From Paenibacillus helianthi (GTDB lineage Bacteria > Bacillota > Bacilli > Paenibacillales > Paenibacillaceae): 64,000 nucleotides of DNA. Positions 44,503 through 53,176 of the stretch are shown piece after piece. Made by a program: the position numbers and the translations under genes. Position 1 is the first letter of the stretch; the number at the start of each line of letters is the position of its first letter. The stretch covers positions 1 to 64,000 of the forward strand of contig NZ_LVWI01000044.1 in assembly GCF_001909055.1 (NCBI RefSeq), written 5' to 3'. The notes under the pieces are model-generated. The model was not told the DNA's origin. It made no database searches and saw nothing but the letters and a program-made list of their open reading frames with translations.

Positions 44503-44526
44503 CTGAAATCGCTTTCCCTATATAAT
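44503..44526 (+). promoter_or_regulatory. cre-like site and -10 box before the GH115 gene
   Basis: CTGAAATCGCTTTCC (44503-44517) matches the CcpA consensus except at the two outermost positions. A perfect TATAAT (44521-44526) follows after three bases, so a bound CcpA would cover the promoter. A second cre-like string starts at 44541. Confidence 0.45.
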
Positions 44527-44579
44527 GTGCCTATATAAAAATGGAAGCGATAGCTCATGATAAAAGGGGAGACATTGTA

Positions 44580-47441
44580 ATGATAACTGTTGAGGAATTT
44601 ACCTTTGTGAAGGAGGGGAACGCAGCCAAGATATACCTTGACCCCAGCGGAGAGGATTATGCCGGATTGCGCCGGGTGGCCGGGTCTTTTGCCGCTGATA
44701 TTGCACTGGTGTGCGGACTGGAGCCGGACATCTGTACAGAAATCAGAGAGCTGGATGGAACCGCCATCATCGCCGGATCGATCGGCACAAATGGGCTGAT
44801 TGACCAGTTGATTGCAGACGGAGCCTTGGATGTATCCTCCATTCAGGGCAAGCGGGAATGCTACCGGATTCAGGTGATAGAACACCCGGTTCAGGGCGTG
44901 GAGCAGGCGCTCGTTATTGCGGGCAGCGATAAGCGGGGGACGATCTACGGCATCTACTCGGTCTCTGAAAAGATAGGTGTCAGTCCGTGGGTATACTGGG
45001 CAGATGTGGTCCCGGAGAAGAAGCCGCTGCTGGCGCTTTCCGCCAATCTGCTCCATACAACCTCCAAGGAACCCTCTGTAAAATACAGAGGCATCTTTTT
45101 GAATGACGACTGGCCGTCTCTGGGTTCCTGGGTGACTCAGGCTTTTGGCGACTTTAATGAAGAGTTCTACGACAAGGTATTTGAGCTGATCCTCCGGCTG
45201 AAGGGGAATTATCTATGGCCGGCCATGTGGAGCGCTGAATTCAGCCTGAACGGTAAAAGCAGCCCAATCGCGAGTGCCCTGCATGCCGAAGAATACGGCA
45301 TCATCATGGGAACCTCCCATCATGAACCGTTGTTCCGGGCAGGCAGTGAATGGCAGAAGGTATACAAGGAGTACGGAACAAGTAACCTGTGGGATTTTGC
45401 CCGGAATAGACAGGCCATCACAGATTTCTGGGAAGACGGAATCAAGCGCAACCAAAACTTTCATAACCTGATCACGCTAGGCATGCGGGGAGAAAGTGAT
45501 TCTGCGCTGGAGGGCTCCGATGCAGAGAATATCGAGTTGCTTAAGGATATTATCCGTACGCAGAAAGGATTATTGAAGAAATATCATCTGGAGCATGCCC
45601 CGCAAATTCTGGCAGTCTACAAAGAAGTGGAAAAATATTGGTACGGTACACCCGATGTGGAAGGCCTGAAGGATTGGGATGTCCTGAAGGATGTTACGAT
45701 TCTGCTGGCTGACGACAACTTCGGCAATCTCCGCAAAATCCCTGCGGCACACGAGCATCACCGCAGTGCAGGCTGGGGCATGTACTACCATTTCGACTAT
45801 CACGGAGGTCCCCATTCCTATGAGTGGGTGAATACGACTCCGCTGGATAAGGTCTGGGAGCAAATGTCCATGGCATTCGATTACGGCATCCGTGAGGTGT
45901 GGATCGTCAATGTTGGGGATTTGAAGCCTATGGAGCTGCCGATATCGTACTTTCTGGATTTGGCGTATGACTTCGACGCTTGGGGAACCGGGGCAATCAA
46001 CCGAACTGCAGAATACACAGGGCGGTGGGTGGAGCAGCAGTTCGGCCATGCCCTGGAAGCGGAAACGGTGGAAGGAATTGCGCAGATATTATCGGATTAC
46101 ACCCGGATGAACGGCCGGCGCAAACCGGAAATCATAACCCCTGCAACCTTTAGTCTGCGCCATTACCATGAGGCCGGGCGGGTCCTGAAACAGGCCATAG
46201 AGCTTGAGCAGGCGGCAGAAGCCATTTATGAACGGATCCCGGAACCGCATAAGGATGCGTACTATCAGCTTGTCTATTATCCTGCTGCAGCATCGGCTAA
46301 TGTGGTGAAGATGAACATTTATGCGGGACTGAACAGCCTTTACCTGGAGCGGGGCAGTGTGCTTGCCAATATCTATGCGAAGCTCGTTCATGAAGCGACC
46401 GGGCGGGACAAGGAGCTGGAACGGGCCTATAACAGCGGTATGGCAAGCGGGAAATGGCAGGGGATGATGAGCTCGGCTCATGTGGGGTATGTCAACTGGG
46501 ATGCGGAAGGGTGGAAGTACCCGGATGTGAGCACCATCGTTCCTGCTACTGGACCTCAGATGATCGTTGATGTGGAGGGGACTGAGCGGGCCTATGTTTC
46601 GGGGATGGCCAGTCTTCCGGTATTTACAAATCTGCTGCAAGAGAGCTATGACATTACTATCAGTAATGGCGGAGCAGAAGGCTTTGCCTTTGAAGCAAAG
46701 AGCAGCGCGGACTGGATCAGGCTGGAGAAGAGCGAAGGATGGATTGTTACCGGGGAGACACTTAGAATTTCTGTGGACTGGGACCGGGTATACGGGGCAG
46801 CCTCCGGTGAAATCACCCTTTCAGGTGCCGGAGAAACCGTGAAGGTGATGGTATCCACGGAGTGGACCGACATTCAGGATGTGCCGCCCATGACTTTTAT
46901 TGAAGCCCATCATGTCGTGTCGATAGAAGCGGAGCATGCGATAAGCCGCGTATCGAAGTCCGGGGCCGAGTGGAAGATTATCGGGAACTACGGACGCACT
47001 TTATCTTCGGTAAAAATGTATCCGGACGGTATATCTTTTGCCCAGCCGGAGCAGGCACCTTATCTGGAGTACCGGATTCTGCTCTGTCAGGACGGGGAGT
47101 ACACCCTGACCGCCTATACCGCGCCGACGAACAACCTGTCCATGACCAGCAGACTGACATATGCGGCAGGCTTTGATGGGGAAAAGCCGGTGATTGCAGA
47201 TACCCTGCCGGTGGGCTATGAGGGCGGCAATCATGATAATGAGCCGTGGTGCCGCGCCGTGATGGATAACATTCATACCACAGCCACCCGTCATACCTTG
47301 TCAAAAGGCATGCATACCCTCCGTTTCTACGGACTGGATGCCGGTCTGGTGCTGCAAAAGCTGGTGTTGTCCGCTTCTCCGCTGCCCTATTCGTATCTGG
47401 GGCCGGAAGAGAGCTTTTATACAGGACAGCGCAGACATTAG
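44580..47441 (+). CDS. GH115 family glycosidase (xylan alpha-glucuronidase-like)
   Basis: The protein of about 953 residues fits the usual GH115 length. Known members remove (4-O-methyl)-D-glucuronic acid from glucuronoxylan. Landmarks are RGIFLNDDWPSLGSWV, the large central barrel with MWSAEFSLNG and TLGMRGESD, and a C-terminal beta domain after about residue 680. There is no signal peptide, so it should act on imported xylo-oligosaccharides. I choose ATG 44580, nine bases after AAGGGGA; an in-frame ATG at 44541 is less likely. It is convergent with an AraC regulator that may control it. Confidence 0.9.
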   Translation: MITVEEFTFVKEGNAAKIYLDPSGEDYAGLRRVAGSFAADIALVCGLEPDICTEIRELDGTAIIAGSIGTNGLIDQLIADGALDVSSIQGKRECYRIQVIEHPVQGVEQALVIAGSDKRGTIYGIYSVSEKIGVSPWVYWADVVPEKKPLLALSANLLHTTSKEPSVKYRGIFLNDDWPSLGSWVTQAFGDFNEEFYDKVFELILRLKGNYLWPAMWSAEFSLNGKSSPIASALHAEEYGIIMGTSHHEPLFRAGSEWQKVYKEYGTSNLWDFARNRQAITDFWEDGIKRNQNFHNLITLGMRGESDSALEGSDAENIELLKDIIRTQKGLLKKYHLEHAPQILAVYKEVEKYWYGTPDVEGLKDWDVLKDVTILLADDNFGNLRKIPAAHEHHRSAGWGMYYHFDYHGGPHSYEWVNTTPLDKVWEQMSMAFDYGIREVWIVNVGDLKPMELPISYFLDLAYDFDAWGTGAINRTAEYTGRWVEQQFGHALEAETVEGIAQILSDYTRMNGRRKPEIITPATFSLRHYHEAGRVLKQAIELEQAAEAIYERIPEPHKDAYYQLVYYPAAASANVVKMNIYAGLNSLYLERGSVLANIYAKLVHEATGRDKELERAYNSGMASGKWQGMMSSAHVGYVNWDAEGWKYPDVSTIVPATGPQMIVDVEGTERAYVSGMASLPVFTNLLQESYDITISNGGAEGFAFEAKSSADWIRLEKSEGWIVTGETLRISVDWDRVYGAASGEITLSGAGETVKVMVSTEWTDIQDVPPMTFIEAHHVVSIEAEHAISRVSKSGAEWKIIGNYGRTLSSVKMYPDGISFAQPEQAPYLEYRILLCQDGEYTLTAYTAPTNNLSMTSRLTYAAGFDGEKPVIADTLPVGYEGGNHDNEPWCRAVMDNIHTTATRHTLSKGMHTLRFYGLDAGLVLQKLVLSASPLPYSYLGPEESFYTGQRRH

Positions 47442-47466
47442 TCTTGCAGGGCTGACCGGAGCCATG

Positions 47467-47496
47467 GGAGGATACCCGGCCGGCCCGGGGTCCTCC
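47467..47496. terminator. Hairpin between the GH115 and AraC genes
   Basis: A G+C-rich stem, GGAGGATACCCGG (47467-47479) with CCGGGGTCCTCC (47485-47496), has one bulge. T runs are weak, so it is a probable but not certain shared terminator. Confidence 0.5.
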
Positions 47497-47497
47497 G

Positions 47498-48277
47498 TTA
47501 TTTTAAGGCGGATGACGGAGGATAGCCCTTGATGTTCTTGAAGACATTGCTGAAATAAGCGACATCATGATATCCGCAATGCTCCGCAACTTCCGACACA
47601 TTAAAACCGCCTGCCGACAATATCATCTCCGCGTTATTCACCCGCACCTTATTCATAAATTCTTTGCAGGTTAAGCCCGTGTTCTGCTTGAACAGCTTGC
47701 CCAGGTAGACAGGATTGAGGCCGACCCCCTGAGCCAAATCTGCAATCGTCACATCCTCAGCATAGTGATCCATGATATAGGCCATTACTTTATGTACTCT
47801 AGGATCAAGAATTGGCGTCTGATGATGGTGGGCGATGCTGAGCAGCCGGTATACGATCAACTGGAAGATGGCCCGGCTTTTCATCCGGTACAAAGGCTGT
47901 TTGCCCATCCACACATGCGAGAATTCCCTGATATCTTCCAGGATCTCTTTGGTCCTCCAGTTCCTGGTTACCGTCTCAAAGGGAAGCCGGATAGGATTAT
48001 CCGGGCCTTCCCAGAAAAAATTAAAGGCATAGGAATGCATCGGAGATTCCTTACAGGTTCGGGCTTCCCGGATACTGCCGGGAGGTGCATAGAGCATGTC
48101 GCCCGCTTTTACAGTGAATTTCTCTCCGTTGATATAATAATCTGCCTGGCCTTCCAGAATGAATGTCAGATCATGAAAATCAATTAGGCTGCGGCCAATC
48201 TCCCAGTCCGGGAAGCATCTCCGGTCAACGAACAGAAAGACTTTCGGAACAAGGTTCTCATATTTGCTAGTGTCCAT
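47498..48277 (-). CDS. AraC-family regulator (cupin plus HTH_18)
   Basis: The protein of 259 residues has an N-terminal cupin sensor (FHDLTFILEGQADYYINGE) and two AraC helix-turn-helix motifs at the C-terminus (TIADLAQGVGLNPVYLGKLF and GYHDVAYFSNVFKN). The start ATG 48277 lies ten bases after GGAGG. It is convergent with the GH115 gene and is its most likely regulator, but it could also act on the permease 140 bases upstream. Confidence 0.88.
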   Translation of the reverse strand: MDTSKYENLVPKVFLFVDRRCFPDWEIGRSLIDFHDLTFILEGQADYYINGEKFTVKAGDMLYAPPGSIREARTCKESPMHSYAFNFFWEGPDNPIRLPFETVTRNWRTKEILEDIREFSHVWMGKQPLYRMKSRAIFQLIVYRLLSIAHHHQTPILDPRVHKVMAYIMDHYAEDVTIADLAQGVGLNPVYLGKLFKQNTGLTCKEFMNKVRVNNAEMILSAGGFNVSEVAEHCGYHDVAYFSNVFKNIKGYPPSSALK

Positions 48278-48418
48278 TAGAGCTATTCCTCCTGCGTACA
48301 TCATAGCATCATGGTTTGGAATGATAAATGCCTGTCCACCTAATGAAATTGAAAAGGTGTGGGTAGCCTAAAGACGGTAAGCGTCTCAAAATTCCAAACA
48401 GGTGAGGATTGAATTCAT

Positions 48419-49876
48419 TTGGACAAAGCTTCCGGTGATGCTAAAGACGACAAAAAACTGAAATGGTGGCAGCTTAGCCTGCTCGGCGTTGCGGGTACCA
48501 TTGGTACCGGTTACTTTCTGGGTTCCAGTCTGGCAATCTCCATAGGAGGACCCGCAATTTTACTGGCTTACCTTCTTGCTGCTGCCGGAACTTATGTTGT
48601 CTTTGATGCGTTATCACGCATGACGGCAGATCATCCAGAGCAAGGATCATTCCGTTCCTATGCCAAAAAAGCTTTTGGAAGCTGGGCGGGTTTTGCCAGC
48701 GGCTGGGTATACTGGTTCTCGGAGCTGCTAATTATGGGGAGCCAGCTTACGGCTTTGTCGATCTTTGCCCGGTTCTGGTTTCCGGACGTGCCGATGTGGA
48801 TCTTTGCTGCAGGTTTTGGTTTAACGGGTCTGCTGATTGTTTTCTTCGGAAATAAGGGCTTTGACCGTGTTGAAAATGTGCTGGCTGTCATCAAGGTGGC
48901 CGCTATTCTGATGTTTATGGTGCTAGCGGCGGCTTTGCTGGCGGGATGGATCGGGGGCGGTAAATATACACCTAAACTTCCGCTTACGTATAAGGCATTG
49001 TTTCCGGCCGGGGGCATTGGCCTGTGGTCTGCTTTTATCTTTGCTTTCTATGCTTACGGCGGTATTGAGGTGCTGGGAATCATGTCTTATCGGCTGAACA
49101 AGCCCGAAGAGGCGCCCAAAGCAGGGAAAGTAATGCTGCTGCTGTTGACTGCGGTATATGTTGTATCGATTGGCCTCGTAGTGACCATGGTGCCCCTAAA
49201 TGCTTTTAATCCCAAGGAAAGTCCGTTTGTGCTTGCCTTGGCCAGTGATCATCTGGCTTTTGTACCGCATCTGTTCAATGGTGTGCTGATTATCGCCGGA
49301 TTCTCGACCATGACCGCTTCGCTCTATGCGGTGACATCGATGATGCTTACCCTTGCGCAGGAAGGGGATGCGCCACAGCTTTTTTCGCGGAAGCTAAAGG
49401 GTAAATATCCTTTGCTGGCCATGTGTCTGATCTCCGTGGGACTAATCGCAGCGATAGTGATGTCCCTGCTGCTGCCGGGAAAGGTATATGAATACATCAC
49501 TACAGCTGCCGGATTAATGCTTTTGTACAACTGGGCTTTTATTTTGCTGTCATCAGGGAAGCTGCTCCGAGCGGCAAAGTTAAGCGGTTTTAAGCGCTGG
49601 ATAGGTCTGGTGCTTATTGGTGCGGCAGTTGCCGGGACGCTTTTCCATGAGATCAGCCGGCCCGGTTTCTACATCAGTCTGCTGCTGGTGGCCCTGATCG
49701 CGGCAAGTGATCTTATCGTGCATAAGGTACGCAAGAAGAGAGAGGCCTCTTCCTCCGGACACCGTCCTGCGGAGAAACTGGAAGAAGAGTTTCAGAGACA
49801 GGATGGAGGCCCGCAGTTCAAAATTAAAGGCATCCGCATGCGTATGCGCAAAAGTAAGCTTTTAATGAAAAAATAG
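48419..49876 (+). CDS. Amino acid permease (APC superfamily)
   Basis: The 485-residue membrane protein has about twelve membrane segments. The APC mark is the glycine-rich unwound TM1, GTIGTGYFLGSSLAISIGGPA (split here as GTIGTGYFLG then SSLAISIGGP). The start is TTG 48419 after AGGTGAGG at 11 bases. The last 60 residues are hydrophilic and rich in charge. The gene overlaps the convergent LysE gene by 15 bases at its 3' end. Substrate is unknown. Confidence 0.9.
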   Translation: MDKASGDAKDDKKLKWWQLSLLGVAGTIGTGYFLGSSLAISIGGPAILLAYLLAAAGTYVVFDALSRMTADHPEQGSFRSYAKKAFGSWAGFASGWVYWFSELLIMGSQLTALSIFARFWFPDVPMWIFAAGFGLTGLLIVFFGNKGFDRVENVLAVIKVAAILMFMVLAAALLAGWIGGGKYTPKLPLTYKALFPAGGIGLWSAFIFAFYAYGGIEVLGIMSYRLNKPEEAPKAGKVMLLLLTAVYVVSIGLVVTMVPLNAFNPKESPFVLALASDHLAFVPHLFNGVLIIAGFSTMTASLYAVTSMMLTLAQEGDAPQLFSRKLKGKYPLLAMCLISVGLIAAIVMSLLLPGKVYEYITTAAGLMLLYNWAFILLSSGKLLRAAKLSGFKRWIGLVLIGAAVAGTLFHEISRPGFYISLLLVALIAASDLIVHKVRKKREASSSGHRPAEKLEEEFQRQDGGPQFKIKGIRMRMRKSKLLMKK

Positions 49877-50494
49877 CAGCCGCATGGCTTGTACCCCAAA
49901 ATAGAAGCCAAAGCCGACCAGCGAAAGTCCCGACAGCACTGAGATCGCCTTAAGCACACGGGCAGTCAGCAATTTACGGAAGACACTGGACGCTGCCGCC
50001 ATGGATACATCCCAGAGCAGAATTCCCAGTACAATAGCACCGCTGTACATCAATAGCTGATGCATCGGATACTCGCTGGCGGCTTTTGCCAGGATGGAGC
50101 CGTAAATGCCCAGCCAGAACAGGATGGAGAGCGGATTGAATAAAGACATCAGGAATCCGGCCAGAAAAGATTTGGAAAGGGAGGCCTCACTGCTTCTCAT
50201 TTCTGAGGCTTCGATGATACCTGCATTTTTGATGCTCTCCACTCCTGTGTATACCAGCACAAAAAATCCGAATAACCATAAAAACGCTTTGACAAATGGA
50301 GCATCGAGCAGATGGATAATACCGAAATAGACCAAAAGCATGTAAATGATATCTGCACTTATGGCTCCAAGCCCGACAAACCAGGCGTGCATAAATCCTC
50401 CCCGGATACCCTTGTCCAATTGTGCAGCGTTAATCGGTCCAATCGGTGCTGAAAGCGACAGCCCCAAAAAAATATAACCTATGAATACATTAAT
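49862..50494 (-). CDS. LysE-family exporter, probably with an ATT start codon
   Basis: The protein of about 210 residues has six membrane segments and the LysE/RhtB opening GLSLSAPIGPINAAQLDKGI. The usual start position, MNVFIGYIFLGLS, would need an ATT codon at 50494-50492, nine bases after AGGAGG (50509-50504 on the minus strand). The nearest normal alternative is TTG 50467, which gives a first membrane segment without its N-terminal part. It probably exports an amino acid. Confidence 0.82.
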   Translation of the reverse strand: MNVFIGYIFLGLSLSAPIGPINAAQLDKGIRGGFMHAWFVGLGAISADIIYMLLVYFGIIHLLDAPFVKAFLWLFGFFVLVYTGVESIKNAGIIEASEMRSSEASLSKSFLAGFLMSLFNPLSILFWLGIYGSILAKAASEYPMHQLLMYSGAIVLGILLWDVSMAAASSVFRKLLTARVLKAISVLSGLSLVGFGFYFGVQAMRLLFFH

Positions 50495-50564
50495 AGTGCC
50501 CGCCCTCCTTACTCTACTCTGTAGCTAGCATATTCTGTAAGGATTGGTTATAGGACAACAAATG

Positions 50565-50595
50565 AAGGCCCGCCAAAAAATCAGGGGCCTTTTTG
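50565..50595 (+). terminator. Short hairpin with T run
   Basis: AAGGCCC (50565-50571) pairs with GGGCCTT (50585-50591) and is followed by T residues. No gene ends just upstream, so its function is unclear. Confidence 0.45.
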
Positions 50596-50606
50596 AGTCT
50601 GCTCTG

Positions 50607-50735
50607 CTACAAGGACAAGGCCTTGTTTGCCGTAGCCACATCATTGGAAAGCAGTTTGACATGAGCAATTTCTTCCAGGAACACGCCACGGAGCAAGTCC
50701 CAGAACTGGACCTTCTTTATAAAAATACAAATGGA
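50607..50735 (-). pseudogene. Ferritin-like gene fragment (C-terminal remnant)
   Basis: On the minus strand an open frame without a start codon encodes VQFWDLLRGVFLEEIAHVKL followed by about 14 residues and TAG (50609-50607). The EEIAH string is the second half of a ferritin-like di-iron site, as in Mn-catalase and CotJC-like proteins. Upstream sequence is not recognisable, so only the end of a gene survives. Confidence 0.4.
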
Positions 50736-50902
50736 AAATCCCCTAAAAAGTAATTTTCTTGTGAGGTATCTTCCCCTGATGCCGCATGTTTATTCTGCAT
50801 CTTGTCACAGAGTTGGAAATTTCCCAAGGAAGCAAAGCGTATGATTTCCTGCGCAAGAAACCACAATATCAACATGTGAATAACAACAAAGGTGGTTCTA
50901 CC

Positions 50903-52180
50903 ATGAAGGGAAAGAAAGGGGCTCTGGTTGCACTTGCTTCCATCCCGCTGATCATGACATTAGGCAACTCCATGCTGCTGCCTATTCTGCCGCAAATTTC
51001 CGGGGAGCTCAGGATCAGCGCTTTTCAGGTCAGTATGATTATCACCGTTTACGGACTAATAGCGATCCTGATGATTCCAATTGCGGGATATTTATCCGAC
51101 CGATTTGGGCGCAAAAAGGTTATTCTGCCAAGCTTGATCATTGCTGCTCTGGGCGGGGCCGTCTGTGTCGCCGCCGCATGGTTTTTGGAGGGGTCCACTG
51201 CATACTGGGTTATTCTGGGCGGGCGCTTTGTCCAGGGAATCGGGGCTGCCGGAGCCTTCCCGATCGTTATTCCTTTTGTCGGGGACTTGTTCAAGGATGA
51301 GAAAGAAGTCAGCAGAGGCTTGGGTGTCGTGGAGACCTCGAACACCTTCGGCAAAGTGCTTAGTCCTATTCTAGGCGCTTATCTGGGAACGGTACTTTGG
51401 TATGCTCCATTTATTGCGATCCCGATTCTATGTCTGGTCTCCTTTGTCCTAATGATATTTCTTGTGAAGGAGCCAAAATCTGAAGGGCAGGCCGAGAAAA
51501 AAGCGCTGGGACAGTTTTTAAAAGGAATCAAGGAGATTCTGCATGAAAAAGGCCGCTGGTTGTATTCGATTTTTGCAGTCGGCGGGATTTGCATGTTCGT
51601 AACATTTGGAGTGTTATTCTACTTATCGGAAACCCTGGAGGCCAAATACAACCTTCACGGCTCCGCCAAAGGTTTCGTTCTGGCGATTCCACTGGCCCTG
51701 CTCTGTCTGGCTTCTTATGGCAGCGGTAAGATTATCGGCCAGAACAAGCTGCTGATGAAATGGCTGGGATTCGGAGGCATGGTGCTGCTGACAGCAGCTA
51801 TGGTCATCACAGGCTTCAACAGCAATATTTATTTCATGGTCGGATTCCTGAGTCTCAGCGGTATCGGCATTGGCGTGGCTTTGCCCTGCATGGACGCTTT
51901 GATTACGGAGAGTATCGAAAAGGAGAACCGGGGGACCATTACATCTCTGTACAGCAGTATGCGCTTCATCGGGGTAGCTCTGGGTCCGCCCGTTGTTTCC
52001 CTTCTAATGACCAGAGGACATTGGGTATTGTTCGGAACGATGGCAGCTGTCGGGACCTTGGGGGGGCTGCTGACATTGTTCGCAGTGAAGCCCAGTGAAG
52101 GCGGAAACCCTAAGGATAATAATCCTTTCAAATCCGGGAGAAGCATGAAGAATCCATGGCAACGCCAGCGGGCGCGGTAA
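50903..52180 (+). CDS. MFS transporter (12-segment drug/siderophore exporter type)
   Basis: The 425-residue protein has twelve membrane segments and MFS motif A, GYLSDRFGRKK, in the loop after TM2. The closest recognisable pattern is the YmfD/YfiS-like multidrug exporters. I place the start at ATG 50903, after AAAGGTGG at eight to nine bases; a longer frame from 50786 adds 39 hydrophilic residues without a ribosome binding site. It is followed by a truncated sulfatase in the same orientation. Confidence 0.88.
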   Translation: MKGKKGALVALASIPLIMTLGNSMLLPILPQISGELRISAFQVSMIITVYGLIAILMIPIAGYLSDRFGRKKVILPSLIIAALGGAVCVAAAWFLEGSTAYWVILGGRFVQGIGAAGAFPIVIPFVGDLFKDEKEVSRGLGVVETSNTFGKVLSPILGAYLGTVLWYAPFIAIPILCLVSFVLMIFLVKEPKSEGQAEKKALGQFLKGIKEILHEKGRWLYSIFAVGGICMFVTFGVLFYLSETLEAKYNLHGSAKGFVLAIPLALLCLASYGSGKIIGQNKLLMKWLGFGGMVLLTAAMVITGFNSNIYFMVGFLSLSGIGIGVALPCMDALITESIEKENRGTITSLYSSMRFIGVALGPPVVSLLMTRGHWVLFGTMAAVGTLGGLLTLFAVKPSEGGNPKDNNPFKSGRSMKNPWQRQRAR

Positions 52181-52211
52181 CTGATCAGGAAGGAGAGGAG
52201 AGACGAATCGT

Positions 52212-53135
52212 TTGGGAAAGTTCTCTATCCGGAAAGCAACTATGCTCGGGACAGTATTTCTTGTAAGTATTGCGCTTATTTTCTGGCATTCCTACAAGAG
52301 GGCGGAGCCTGAATCCGGTCTGGAGCAGCTTGCTGCCATGCGGAGCGGGGACGGCTACAAAGCCTATTTTGGAGCGGGACAAGGATACAATCTCATTATC
52401 ATCCAGCTGGAATCCTTCCAGAACTTCTTGCTGAATCAATCTGTTCAAGAACAGCCTCTGACTCCTGTACTGAATGAACTGGCGTCTGAAAGCTTATATT
52501 TCCCCTATATATTTCAACAAATTGGCCGTGGAAATACGTCGGATGCAGAATTCGCCGCCAATACCTCCATCTACCCGGTGGGGGGAACACCCATGTCTTC
52601 GAAATATGGGAACCGGAAGTTTCCCAGTCTGGCCAGATTGCTGCATAAGCGGGGATATACCGCGAATACGTTTCATGTGAATAAAGTGAGCTTTTGGGAC
52701 CGGAATCAGTTGTACCCGGCACTGGGCTTCGACACCTATTATGACCAGCCTTATTTTCGCAAAGAAAAGTTTAACCGTTTCGGGGCCTCGGACGAGGAAC
52801 TCTACCGCGTAGCCTTCAACAAGCTGAACGCTTTGGCGCTGAAGCATCAAACATTCTATGCCCAATTGGTGACCGCCTCCAGCCACTCTCCTTATACGAT
52901 CCCGGAAGACAGGAAACGTCTGAAGCTGAATGCGGCATTAGACGGCAATACCCTCGGAAATTATCTTACAGCCATCCATTATGTTGATTATGCCCTTGGG
53001 ACCTTTATCGATAAGCTTAAACAATCCGGGTTATGGAATAACAGCGTAGTTGTTGTATACGGGGATCATTTCGGGCTCAATAAGAAAAATTATAATCCTC
53101 AAAAGATCGCAGGAGTGGAGGAAACCGGAAACTAA
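52212..53135 (+). pseudogene. LtaS-like sulfatase, truncated at both ends
   Basis: The 307-residue protein has one membrane segment and the first two thirds of an LtaS-type sulfatase domain. LtaS makes lipoteichoic acid by moving glycerol phosphate; it normally has five membrane segments and is about 640 residues. Here the metal/nucleophile motifs IIQLESFQNF and GNTSDAEF (Thr nucleophile) are present, and GDHFG (metal Asp-His). The frame ends 21 residues after GDHFG, so the distal His-containing part and the C-terminal helices are missing. Start is TTG 52212 after GGAGAGGAG. It is probably nonfunctional or a changed enzyme. Confidence 0.75.
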
Positions 53136-53176
53136 TGGAATCCAAAAATGAAATTACAACTGGAGGATGACGGCGA

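Noticed and set aside
44242..44538. A 98-codon frame over the DegV terminator
   Set aside because: It runs through a clear terminator hairpin and overlaps the better-supported 33-codon remnant and the GH115 promoter.
50544..50753. A 69-codon plus-strand frame between the LysE and MFS genes
   Set aside because: It reads through a hairpin and has an unlikely composition; the minus strand here carries the ferritin-like fragment.
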